From NCBI GenBank assembly GCA_027659245.1, contig JAQDPW010000003.1:1-64000 (forward strand): 64,000 nt of DNA, in the 5' to 3' direction. The notes below the pieces were generated by a model. That model saw only the letters and a program-made list of their open reading frames with translations, did not search any database and was not told the DNA's origin. The DNA comes from Streptococcaceae bacterium AM104-57 (GTDB taxonomy: Bacteria > Bacillota > Bacilli > Lactobacillales > Streptococcaceae). Below, in pieces: positions 17,711 to 25,549 of this stretch (the stretch's first letter is position 1; the number at the start of each line of letters is the position of its first letter). A program made the translations under genes and the position numbers.

Positions 17711-17783
17711 GCCTCCTTAGCTCAGTTGGTAGAGCAGTAGACTCTTAATCTATGGGTCGCAGGTTCGAGCCCTGCAGGGGGCA
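17711..17783 (+). tRNA. tRNA-Lys (anticodon CTT)
   Basis: 73 nt. Acceptor stem GCCTCCT / AGGGGGC with discriminator A. D-arm AGCTCAGTTGGTAGAGC, anticodon loop CTCTTAA giving CTT, T-arm CAGGTTCGAGCCCTG. The 3' end (17773-17783) is part of the ICE core repeat, so insertion leaves the gene intact. Confidence 0.95.
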
Positions 17784-17784
17784 T
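17773..17784 (+). repeat. attL: attL core of the ICE
   Basis: TGCAGGGGGCAT, the last bases of tRNA-Lys; repeated at 46,041-46,052 in the same orientation. Flanks beyond the 12 bp differ, so this is the probable crossover segment. Confidence 0.85.
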
Positions 17785-17796
17785 AATATATAGTTT

Positions 17797-17826
17797 AGAA
17801 ACGTTGTTAAATCAACGTTTCTTTTT
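17797..17826 (+). terminator. Terminator at the ICE left end
   Basis: GAAACGTTG / CAACGTTTC with six-base loop, then TTTTT on the + strand. It is ICE DNA but faces the tRNA-Lys transcript. Confidence 0.8.
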
Positions 17827-17830
17827 GATT

Positions 17831-17848
17831 TGGTCAACTTTTGGTCAA
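17831..17848 (+). repeat. Integrase arm-type direct repeats, left end
   Basis: TGGTCAA (17831-17837), 4 bp, TGGTCAA (17842-17848). The identical arrangement is at 45,929-45,946. Pairs of short direct repeats near both ends are typical arm sites for tyrosine integrases. Confidence 0.6.
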
Positions 17849-17853
17849 TAATT

Positions 17854-18996
17854 CTATTTTTTAACTAAACTCATTAAAACTGCACGAACTTTATTATTTT
17901 CAATATCTGCCTTTTCCTTTATAAGATGTCCATAAGTTTCAGTTATCTGTTTAATATCTCGATGACCCATTAACTTTGAAACAGCCCAAATATCAACACC
18001 CATTGCTAACATCGTTGAACAATACGTGTGTCTCAGACCTGTACTTGTCATGTTTCCAGGATGAATTTTTAAGGTTTTTAAAATTTGTTTTAAATGCTTA
18101 TTAACTCCTGCATTTGTTACAACATCATAATTCAAATCAATAAAAATCATATTTTCATTATTTGTAATCATCCCATTTTCAATGAATACAGATTGTTCTT
18201 TTTTAATTTTTTTAAAAATTGTTAATGTATCTTCATCAATTGGAACTGTACGAACTGAATCTTCTGTTTTAGGATTTGTCCAACGTTTTTTTATAGTATC
18301 ATATCTCCTATAAGTTTTGATTTCTGAACTTTCCCACAACACACAATCCCATGTAAGTCCTGCAACTTCTCCTGCACGCAATCCTGTTTTTAGTTGAATC
18401 AATAGCAAATACGGAACAATTGAAATAGTTAAATCAAGATTATTTTCTAAATATGTCACTAATTTTTGATAGTCATCAAAACTATGAATATATTTTTCAT
18501 CTCTTCGTTTTTTGGGGAGACGTCCTGAAAGAATAGCTCCCTCAGTAAAATCTTCAATATTAAGCTTATCTCGTTTAGCAAACACAATCACATTTCTAAT
18601 TTCCGAATTCAATCTTCTAACATTGTCTCTGCTATTGGTTTCAGCATACTTGTTAAGAAAAGCTTGGTATTCACTTGCTTTTATTTTAACTGCTGGTTTA
18701 TCATTAAAATATGCTTGAATGAATTTACCACGCAATAAATGTTTGTTTAAAGTAGACTCTGCTTTTCCAATAGGTTTGACTGTTAATTCTAACCACTTCT
18801 CCCATAGTGCATAGAGTGTAATATTTTTATCAATTATTGCACCATCAATCAATTTTAATTCAAGAGGGAGTGCTTCAATTTCTGCTTCTCTTTTTGTCTT
18901 AAATCCTGAATTTGAAGCAACCACCTTTTTATTTTTATCAAATATTCTATAATCCCATAAATTCTTTTTCCCACGTTTTCTAAATGAAACTGCCAC
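17854..18996 (-). CDS. int: ICE tyrosine integrase
   Basis: 380 residues from a GTG at 18994-18996 with AGAGGT upstream; the frame is open to 19026 without a ribosome site. It has an N-terminal arm-binding domain (KNLWDYRIFDKNKK), a core-binding domain and a catalytic domain. Catalytic residues are R207 (TGLRAGE), R322 (GLRHTYC), H345 (MGHRD) and Y354 (TETYGHL). The box-II His three residues before R322 is a Thr. It recombines attICE with the tRNA-Lys 3' end. Last gene of the leftward ICE array, next to attL. Confidence 0.93.
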   Translation of the reverse strand: MAVSFRKRGKKNLWDYRIFDKNKKVVASNSGFKTKREAEIEALPLELKLIDGAIIDKNITLYALWEKWLELTVKPIGKAESTLNKHLLRGKFIQAYFNDKPAVKIKASEYQAFLNKYAETNSRDNVRRLNSEIRNVIVFAKRDKLNIEDFTEGAILSGRLPKKRRDEKYIHSFDDYQKLVTYLENNLDLTISIVPYLLLIQLKTGLRAGEVAGLTWDCVLWESSEIKTYRRYDTIKKRWTNPKTEDSVRTVPIDEDTLTIFKKIKKEQSVFIENGMITNNENMIFIDLNYDVVTNAGVNKHLKQILKTLKIHPGNMTSTGLRHTYCSTMLAMGVDIWAVSKLMGHRDIKQITETYGHLIKEKADIENNKVRAVLMSLVKK

Positions 18997-19047
18997 GATT
19001 ACCTCTTTTCTAAAGACGATAACCAAGATATTATCTTGATTATCCTA

Positions 19048-19386
19048 TCATAATCTGAAGATTTCTGCAAAATTTTCTTCAAAAAATTGTTTCGTTTTGC
19101 TAGCTAAAAAGTAGTACCGTCCACCCTGACTCTCTGGATATTTCACAAATCCTTCTTTATTTCTCTCAACATCAATTCTTGAACGAATATCCTGCTTGTA
19201 GAGAACATTCTCTAACAGCCAAGGTCTAGAGACTGAAACCATCTCTAAAACCTCTGATAAGCTCATATATTGCCCTTCTGAAGCTTTCTTCTTTAAGTTA
19301 AGATATTCATCTTTTTCAACTATTATATGAGTTTCTGGAAGTTGTACTTCTAAATTATCTATTTTAATTAAAATTTTGTTGATCAT
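19048..19386 (-). CDS. DUF771-like protein, possible excisionase
   Basis: 112 residues from the ATG at 19384-19386, which has GAAAGGAG upstream; an in-frame start at 19422 is poorer. The segment SLSEVLEMVSVSRPWLLENVL looks like a small DNA-binding helix-turn-helix, and KYPESQGGRYYFLASKTKQFFEEN resembles DUF771 proteins. It lies directly upstream of int, the usual place for an ICE or phage excisionase (Xis). Role as Xis is inferred from position and the DNA-binding look only. Confidence 0.6.
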   Translation of the reverse strand: MINKILIKIDNLEVQLPETHIIVEKDEYLNLKKKASEGQYMSLSEVLEMVSVSRPWLLENVLYKQDIRSRIDVERNKEGFVKYPESQGGRYYFLASKTKQFFEENFAEIFRL

Positions 19387-19427
19387 ATATTTTTTCTCCT
19401 TTCTATCTTGCCACATTTTCAATTATG

Positions 19428-19745
19428 TTATAACTGTTCTAACAATTTTTCTATATCAGGAAAATAAGTATAAGCTACTCCTCTAATGAAATCAAAAGAA
19501 TAACATTCCTTAATCGATACAAAAAGACTAGCATAATTTCTTTTCGGTAATTTTTTATTGGCGTGACATCCTTCATAATAATAAATAACTTTGATAAACT
19601 TCCCATATCTACTAACTTCAGCAGTCATAGTTTCAATACCATAACCAGTATCACGACTAGCTGTAAATTCCATGTACTTTTGATTATATCCCAATCTTTG
19701 AGCTAATCTCTCAGCATACATTTTTAATAAACTTACTTGATCCAT
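19428..19745 (-). CDS. Hypothetical ICE protein
   Basis: 105 residues, not recognised. The first 19 residues (MDQVSLLKMYAERLAQRLG) are nearly identical to those of the next gene, and the DNA before both is duplicated. Middle part is rich in aromatic residues (KFIKVIYYYEGCHANKK). No signal peptide or membrane segment. Lies between the putative excisionase and cargo membrane genes. Confidence 0.55.
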   Translation of the reverse strand: MDQVSLLKMYAERLAQRLGYNQKYMEFTASRDTGYGIETMTAEVSRYGKFIKVIYYYEGCHANKKLPKRNYASLFVSIKECYSFDFIRGVAYTYFPDIEKLLEQL

Positions 19746-19789
19746 TTTCTACTCCTTAACATAAAAAAAGGCAGATTTTACTCTGCCTT
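19683..19789 (-). repeat. Duplicated block, copy 1 (terminator, RBS, N-terminal codons)
   Basis: Covers the first ~20 codons of the 19,428 gene, its ribosome site and the preceding terminator (arms GGCAGA / TCTGCC, 19769-19787). Near-identical to 20,616-20,720. Confidence 0.75.
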
Positions 19790-20678
19790 AATTATTTACC
19801 ACTTTTACAGAAACACCTTTCACTGTAAAAGCCTTTCTGCGACTTAAATCTAATCGAATTAACTTGAAACAAAAATCTAATTCTTTTCCAAAAGGATATA
19901 CTCTAAACACTAAATGAGACATTTCATCTACATCAGAAAATCCCTTTTTCAAAGGAGATTCAAAACCACTCAATGGTTCTCTATAATAAAAAACCCCAGT
20001 AAATCTCTCAAAATTCAAAAAACTTAATTCCACGATTTCTTGATAAGCCTCTTTTACTGCACGTTTATTAATCATAACCATTCGCTGGTTTGCATCACTT
20101 TCACCTGCATCGACATATAAATTGATTTCAGGAGGAAAAGGATCAGTCGCCTTCTTAATACCAAGATATTCCTTATTCAGGATATTTTTAAATAAATATC
20201 GCTGAAACAATTTTGTCTGAAACCACTTCATAAACTGATAAATACCAATGCTAAAAAGAGCCATTAAAATCCATAGTGAAAATTCATTCTCTTGAAATGG
20301 AAAATCCACTGCGATTGAAAAAATCAAGCCTAACACAATGCTTTCAAAAAATGAATAAATGAATCTATCAACACCAAAACGCAACTTTAAAAAAGGAACA
20401 GATAAGATAAAAATAATCATTAAAAATCCTAAATAATTTGGACTAATCTCAAGTATTGCTGATATTTTTTTAATCAGAAAAGCACACGCTATCATTTCAA
20501 ACACTAAAGATTGCCACTTGAACAACTGACCAACCAGCCAATTTACTCCACAAATAGCAGATAGTTTATAGCCCAATTTATCAGACTCTTTCAAAATTCT
20601 AAAAAACTCTTTCATATTATCTCCCAATCTCTGAGCTAACCTTACAACATATATTTTCAACAAACTTACTTGATCCAT
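19788..20678 (-). CDS. Hypothetical membrane protein with duplicated N-terminus
   Basis: 296 residues, unknown family. Residues 1-19 repeat the N-terminus of the neighbouring 105-residue protein. A second possible start is Met22 (MKEFFRILKESDKLGY). Four hydrophobic segments between ~45 and 150, then a soluble C-terminal domain with ITVDAGESDANQRMV-like text (LYVDAGESDANQRMVMINKR). The N-terminal part may be a fusion produced by recombination within the duplicated block. Confidence 0.55.
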   Translation of the reverse strand: MDQVSLLKIYVVRLAQRLGDNMKEFFRILKESDKLGYKLSAICGVNWLVGQLFKWQSLVFEMIACAFLIKKISAILEISPNYLGFLMIIFILSVPFLKLRFGVDRFIYSFFESIVLGLIFSIAVDFPFQENEFSLWILMALFSIGIYQFMKWFQTKLFQRYLFKNILNKEYLGIKKATDPFPPEINLYVDAGESDANQRMVMINKRAVKEAYQEIVELSFLNFERFTGVFYYREPLSGFESPLKKGFSDVDEMSHLVFRVYPFGKELDFCFKLIRLDLSRRKAFTVKGVSVKVVNN

Positions 20679-20720
20679 TTTCTACTCCTTAACATAAAAA
20701 AGGCAGATTTTACTCTGCCT
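20616..20720 (-). repeat. Duplicated block, copy 2
   Basis: Second copy of the block at 19,683-19,789, including the terminator GGCAGA / TCTGCC (20702-20719), which ends transcription from the 20,764 gene. Confidence 0.75.
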
Positions 20721-20763
20721 TGCCATACTAAAATACTTAATTTTGATTTTTTCAACTAAAACT

Positions 20764-21261
20764 CTATTCTTTTCTTACTTTCACCAGTACCACTATTACC
20801 GTATAAATAGCATAACCAACATTCGTTAAAACTCCAAAAACATCAAACAACATACCATAATATATCGACCATAAAATTAAATTGATAACTAATCCATATT
20901 TAATAATATAGATATTCTTGGTTCGAGTTAATAAAATTGAATAACCCACTGAAGCAAAAATAGGTAAATAACCCACTAAACCCTGCTTATTCAAATAAAC
21001 CCCTAAGATTATCTGAGCAAACACAATTAAAAATGCAAATAGTCCATTAAACTTGTCATAAGCCTTCAAAAAACTTCTAAACATACCCAATACTTGAACA
21101 ATAGAACCACCGTATCCTCCAAGCAAAAAATTCTTTAGTGCATTTAATAATGCTTGAAATGTGCCTAATATAAACAATTTCTTCGTAGATTTAGTTGTTA
21201 TTGAATATAAAAATAAAAAAGTTGATAAAAAAGATATAACTTGAGCTACACACCATATCAT
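20764..21261 (-). CDS. YgjV-like membrane protein
   Basis: 165 residues with five or more hydrophobic segments (e.g. VISFLSTFLFLYSITTKS, GLFAFLIVFAQIILGVYL). The layout and motif FLLGGYGGSIVQVLGMFR resemble the YgjV family of inner-membrane proteins, whose function is unknown. Overlaps the upstream 75-residue gene by 4 bp (ATGA). ICE cargo with no evident role in transfer. Confidence 0.6.
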   Translation of the reverse strand: MIWCVAQVISFLSTFLFLYSITTKSTKKLFILGTFQALLNALKNFLLGGYGGSIVQVLGMFRSFLKAYDKFNGLFAFLIVFAQIILGVYLNKQGLVGYLPIFASVGYSILLTRTKNIYIIKYGLVINLILWSIYYGMLFDVFGVLTNVGYAIYTVIVVLVKVRKE

Positions 21262-21485
21262 TCGAATACAAAACCTACAATTCTATAGCCTATACATAGT
21301 CGCCCATCTTCGTTTTTAAAATGTGATACCACCTCACAAAAATTAACATTCTCTACAAAATTACTTCCAATTGGATACTCCTCTAACAGACGCTCATCAG
21401 AAATATTTAACACTTTTTCATGATAAGTTCCAATATCAATTAAATCACCAGGAACCCAATCAATTAACGCATCGCCATATGTCAC
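21258..21485 (-). CDS. Hypothetical small ICE protein
   Basis: 75 residues, GTG start with AGGGGG upstream. Acidic, soluble-looking (MTYGDALIDWVPGDLIDIG...). Not recognised. Translationally coupled to the YgjV-like gene downstream. Confidence 0.5.
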   Translation of the reverse strand: MTYGDALIDWVPGDLIDIGTYHEKVLNISDERLLEEYPIGSNFVENVNFCEVVSHFKNEDGRLCIGYRIVGFVFE

Positions 21486-21496
21486 AATTCATCCCC

Positions 21497-22264
21497 CTAA
21501 TTCAATTTACGTCGACCCAAAACTGTCGCAATCAGTCCAATCAAGCCCCAAATAGTCGCAAAAATTGTACTTGCTGTTCCAGTATTCGGAAGAACCTTCA
21601 ACTGTCCTTCTTTATCCTTCACAGCGATTGTTCCGTCTTTCTGCTTCACAGCACCTACTTCATAAGGCTCTTTTTCAGCATAATCACCTTCGCTTGTTTC
21701 AACAACTACCTTTCCTTGATTCGTAGATACAATTTTATGACCAGTATTCGTTTCAATCGGTTTCTCTTGAATTTCTTCCTTTGTTACATTCAATGGTTTA
21801 GGATCATCAGATTCCTTCACACCTACATTTTCTTCTGCCTTTTTCTTATCTTCTTGAATTTGTGGTGATTCTGTTTTTTCTGAGTCAGAAGATGGTTTAT
21901 CTTCTTTTGGTTTTTCTGTTGGAGTTGTTGGCTCTACAGCTACACCTATGTTATCAATATCTTTCCCAATATCATCAGATGGCTTATCTTCTTTTGGTTT
22001 TTCCTCTTCCGTAGGAGTTACGACAATACCACCTGTTTTATCATCGATAGGCTTTTCACTTTCACCACCAATCACAACAGTTGATGTTTTATCTTCCTCT
22101 GGTTTTTCCTCCGTCGGTTTTGCTTCAGTTGGTGGAGTTGCTACAATACTTGTCGCATCATTCGTGACACTGCTATCACCACCAAGTGAAAGTGTATCTG
22201 CAAAAGTTGTTGTTGCCGAACTCAAGATAGCTACAGACAACAATGTTACAAATTTCTTATTCAT
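21497..22264 (-). CDS. LPXTG-anchored Pro/Glu-rich surface protein
   Basis: 255 residues. Signal peptide (MNKKFVTLLSVAILSSATTTFA) and a C-terminal sortase signal: LPNTG, hydrophobic segment, RRKLN. Between them is a low-complexity stalk with repeats of EKPKEDKPS type, likely extended and wall-spanning. It directly follows the CHAP hydrolase in transcription order, so it may help mating contact or shield the apparatus (inference). No enzymatic domain seen. Confidence 0.8.
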   Translation of the reverse strand: MNKKFVTLLSVAILSSATTTFADTLSLGGDSSVTNDATSIVATPPTEAKPTEEKPEEDKTSTVVIGGESEKPIDDKTGGIVVTPTEEEKPKEDKPSDDIGKDIDNIGVAVEPTTPTEKPKEDKPSSDSEKTESPQIQEDKKKAEENVGVKESDDPKPLNVTKEEIQEKPIETNTGHKIVSTNQGKVVVETSEGDYAEKEPYEVGAVKQKDGTIAVKDKEGQLKVLPNTGTASTIFATIWGLIGLIATVLGRRKLN

Positions 22265-22281
22265 ATTTTTTCCTCTTTTCT

Positions 22282-23382
22282 TTATTTTCCAATCACATAA
22301 TAAAAGTTTCTTGCTTCTTCAGCACCAAATACACGATAATTCGTAATACCTGTTCCTTGCCCACTTTGAACAAAGTTACATTCTGAAATCAGGATTGATC
22401 CATCATCCTTCACATCTTCTACGAAGGCTACGTGACCATAAGTAGGGTGACCTCCAGCTTGCTTTCCCTGAAAGCTAACAGCAGAGTGCTTCGTAGGAGT
22501 GTTAGACACTTCATACCCTGATTTATGCGCCCAATCTTGACCATTGCCCATATATGGATCAAACTGAATTCCAAATTCTTTAGCACGGTTAAAAACATAC
22601 CAGGTACACTCACCATAAGGATAAGATTGAGTGATATAACCTTCCTTGGTTATTTCCTTATCAATAGAGTAGCCACTAGGTATATCCATCGCAACTGCTC
22701 CAGGAGCAATATCTAAGCTACCAGCTATAGCATTGCCACTAGACGAGCCATCCGATTCAATCGTACCCTTAAAGACTTCATACCACTTCTTGCTATCCTT
22801 CTCCAGCTTTTCTAGCTTGGTTTGTCCATCTGATAGGGAAACACCCTCATAATGCTCAGACCAATACTTTGCACTTTCAAAAGGAACAGTCGCTTTTTGC
22901 ATATAGTCTTTTACTCTCTTTTTGTCATGCTTGAGCTCATAAGACATCAATTCAAGCTGAACTGTACTATCCAAAGTACGAGAGCTTGCATTCGCCCATC
23001 GATCTCCATTAATCGTATTTCCGTCCCAGCCCGACCATTGAAAATAGCCAGCAACTCCACCTGAAGGATTGATCAGAGTTGGGTCAAAGTCACTTTCTCT
23101 TTCAGCAACAGCGAGAGAACCACTAGAACCCTCTAAAGTGAACTGCTCTTTTGAAAGCTGCCAGTTTAAAATCTTAATAACATCTTCAGCACGTTCAACA
23201 GAGATATTGGCTTTTTGAGCTACTTCTTGCGCCGTTAAACGTGTTCTCTTTCCAGTTGTGCTTCCTGATGAGCCACCTGCAGAACTTGTAATCACTCCAC
23301 CAAGAAGAAGCATCAAAAACAAAAAAGAAAGCAACGGTAGAAACAGAGTTACCAGGGCAAAGGCTCGTCTTTTCTTCTTCAT
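22282..23382 (-). CDS. Conjugation cell-wall hydrolase (lysozyme plus CHAP), Tn916 ORF14 type
   Basis: 366 residues. One N-terminal membrane segment (~10-35), then a lysozyme-like domain of phage-tail type (SGSLAVAERESDFDPTLINP..., about 80-200), then a C-terminal CHAP domain with catalytic Cys in YPYGECTWYV and His in PTYGHVAFVED. It is the two-headed muramidase/endopeptidase that opens peptidoglycan for the mating channel, equivalent to Tn916 ORF14 and ICEBs1 CwlT. Begins immediately after the stop of the ORF15-like gene. Confidence 0.92.
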   Translation of the reverse strand: MKKKRRAFALVTLFLPLLSFLFLMLLLGGVITSSAGGSSGSTTGKRTRLTAQEVAQKANISVERAEDVIKILNWQLSKEQFTLEGSSGSLAVAERESDFDPTLINPSGGVAGYFQWSGWDGNTINGDRWANASSRTLDSTVQLELMSYELKHDKKRVKDYMQKATVPFESAKYWSEHYEGVSLSDGQTKLEKLEKDSKKWYEVFKGTIESDGSSSGNAIAGSLDIAPGAVAMDIPSGYSIDKEITKEGYITQSYPYGECTWYVFNRAKEFGIQFDPYMGNGQDWAHKSGYEVSNTPTKHSAVSFQGKQAGGHPTYGHVAFVEDVKDDGSILISECNFVQSGQGTGITNYRVFGAEEARNFYYVIGK

Positions 23383-25536
23383 CTACGTAGCTAACCTTTC
23401 TTGTAAACCAAGTCTACCTTTTTTCCTTTGTAGTTTGCGTATCCTTTCTTTGCGTTCCAATCGTTTCAAGGATGGCAAATCAGCCGTTTCTTTCCATACT
23501 CCATTTTCAAATTTTCTTGCCTTTGGTGTATAGCCTTTAATTTCCTGCTTTCTATACATGCTTTTACGAACTCTATTTTGTAAAGTCGCGTAATTTTCTT
23601 TATTTACACTTCGCTTATCTTTATCCTTTTCTCCATAGTTCTTAAAATACTCAACTCTCATCTTAGCTCGGTCAAGTATTTCTCGTCTATGAGCTTTTCT
23701 CAATTCAACTTTTTTAGCACGTTTTATCTTACGAGCCATATAGTCATCGTTTTGAGGGATTTCCATTTTGGCTAGATTGCTTCTTTTCTCCAAGCGATTT
23801 TTATTCCAGTTTTTCAACGGTTTTGTCTTGTCACCGACCCATCTTTGGGCATTATTTTTACTGATTCTTGCTAAAGATTTTACTCGGTTAGGAACTTTAT
23901 CCCCAACCTTTGTCCCAAGTGTTTTTACTCTTTGTTGCAAATTCATCCGATTGCCTAGATGACCTAGTAGTTGTCTTCTTGTCAAACTAGGAAAGTAATT
24001 TCCCCTTCCGTTCATAAAGGATAGCAGGTTGTGTCTATTCTTAAATAGCCACCAAATCACAATACATTTCAAAAACGTTGCTACAAGACCAGGTCCTCCA
24101 CCAAAATCTTCTATGAAACTTGACATATTTCCATAAATAATCGGAACAATAACGCTTGCCAGACTAATAGCAGACGAAATCAACAAGAAGGAGATGCCTT
24201 TTTTAGAAATGCCACCAAAATAATGACTAAATTGTGGGAACAGGCTCAAAATTAAAGCAAATGGTAAAATCAATAACAATACAGCATAAGAAAGCAATAT
24301 CACTACTCGACCTAGCCCCATTGAAAGATACACAACACCGACCACAACTACATCAAAAATTGAGGTAAAAGCATAAGTGAACTTATCAGACCATTCATCA
24401 ACCAAATTTTGACCTTTGACATCTTCTGTTTCGTTTTTATCATTCTTTTTGGTCAATGCTTTGATTTCTTTATCTGATAACTTAAAATTTCCTTTACCTT
24501 CCTGATAGTTCGTTAGTTCCTGAAAATCCTCCTCCGAAAGATAATAATTTCCCTCACTATCTTTTTTGGAGTTCATATTCTTGTATGCAGGGATAATCGT
24601 TGAGTTAAAATAGCTTTCAGCCATCGAAGTATCTACAGTCCCCACCTTTTTCACAATCTCCGTCTGAAATTCTCTTGTAATTTCATCCGTGACATTATAT
24701 AGATGAATAGGAAGATAGCGCTCAGGACTGCCATTGATTGAAATTTTGGTAAAAAAGCCACCAACAACCGCAAAGACCAAGCCTAGTTTCAAAGCTGTTT
24801 TGAAAACTTGTCCGCCTTTGACCCATACAGACAGAATATATACAGCCATAAAAACACCTGCGATATATTTTGTCGTTGCACCAAACAAAACTGAGAAAAC
24901 AGCACTTGCCATTTCTACAACCTTATTCAAGAAAGGCGATACATCCGTCATTTTTTCAACTGCAGATACTAGACTTACGATGATTCCAAACAAGAATTTA
25001 GAGAACCAGAAAATAGCTTGAACGACTTTATTTATCCAGTAATTCCCGACTTCGCCAAGACCAAAAAGACCCTTATCAAAATAGACATAGCTGGTCAAGC
25101 GTTTCATCTTTGTCTTGAAATTGGTATAACTTAATTTTGTATTGGCTTTTTCTTCCTCTTCCTTCTTTTTCTTTTCTTCTTCTTGCTTCCTTTGAGTTTC
25201 CTTAACACCATCAGCAACGCCTTGATTGGCATTTGCACCGACAACATCCGAACTTCTTCTTAAAGTATCATCAGTAATTTTTTCTAAAGGATCTTTATTT
25301 TCCGTAGATGAGCTAGACGAAACAATACTAGAACTTGCACCTGTATTACCACTATTTGGAAGCGATAATCCATCAATAGGACTAGATGAGCTTGTCGAAG
25401 AAGATTTATCCTTCACAAAAGCAGGAGTTTCAGATAGCGTACCATTCGGAAGCGAAACTGTTCCAATATCTGCTGATACAAGGAAAGGAAAGAGAATAGA
25501 GAGCAAAAAAACAAACAGAGCTAGTTTCTTCTTCAT
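23383..25536 (-). CDS. Conjugation polytopic membrane protein, Tn916 ORF15 type
   Basis: 717 residues. Signal peptide, a Ser-rich extracytoplasmic region, a charged coiled stretch (QRKQEEEKKKKEEEEK), several membrane segments between ~170 and 530, and a very basic C-terminal tail (~530-717) probably cytoplasmic. This layout fits the VirB6-like ORF15 proteins of Tn916-type elements (CD3337/EF1877 family). Strong AAGGAG before the ATG. Confidence 0.85.
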   Translation of the reverse strand: MKKKLALFVFLLSILFPFLVSADIGTVSLPNGTLSETPAFVKDKSSSTSSSSPIDGLSLPNSGNTGASSSIVSSSSSTENKDPLEKITDDTLRRSSDVVGANANQGVADGVKETQRKQEEEKKKKEEEEKANTKLSYTNFKTKMKRLTSYVYFDKGLFGLGEVGNYWINKVVQAIFWFSKFLFGIIVSLVSAVEKMTDVSPFLNKVVEMASAVFSVLFGATTKYIAGVFMAVYILSVWVKGGQVFKTALKLGLVFAVVGGFFTKISINGSPERYLPIHLYNVTDEITREFQTEIVKKVGTVDTSMAESYFNSTIIPAYKNMNSKKDSEGNYYLSEEDFQELTNYQEGKGNFKLSDKEIKALTKKNDKNETEDVKGQNLVDEWSDKFTYAFTSIFDVVVVGVVYLSMGLGRVVILLSYAVLLLILPFALILSLFPQFSHYFGGISKKGISFLLISSAISLASVIVPIIYGNMSSFIEDFGGGPGLVATFLKCIVIWWLFKNRHNLLSFMNGRGNYFPSLTRRQLLGHLGNRMNLQQRVKTLGTKVGDKVPNRVKSLARISKNNAQRWVGDKTKPLKNWNKNRLEKRSNLAKMEIPQNDDYMARKIKRAKKVELRKAHRREILDRAKMRVEYFKNYGEKDKDKRSVNKENYATLQNRVRKSMYRKQEIKGYTPKARKFENGVWKETADLPSLKRLERKERIRKLQRKKGRLGLQERLAT

Positions 25537-25549
25537 CTTCTCTCCTTTT

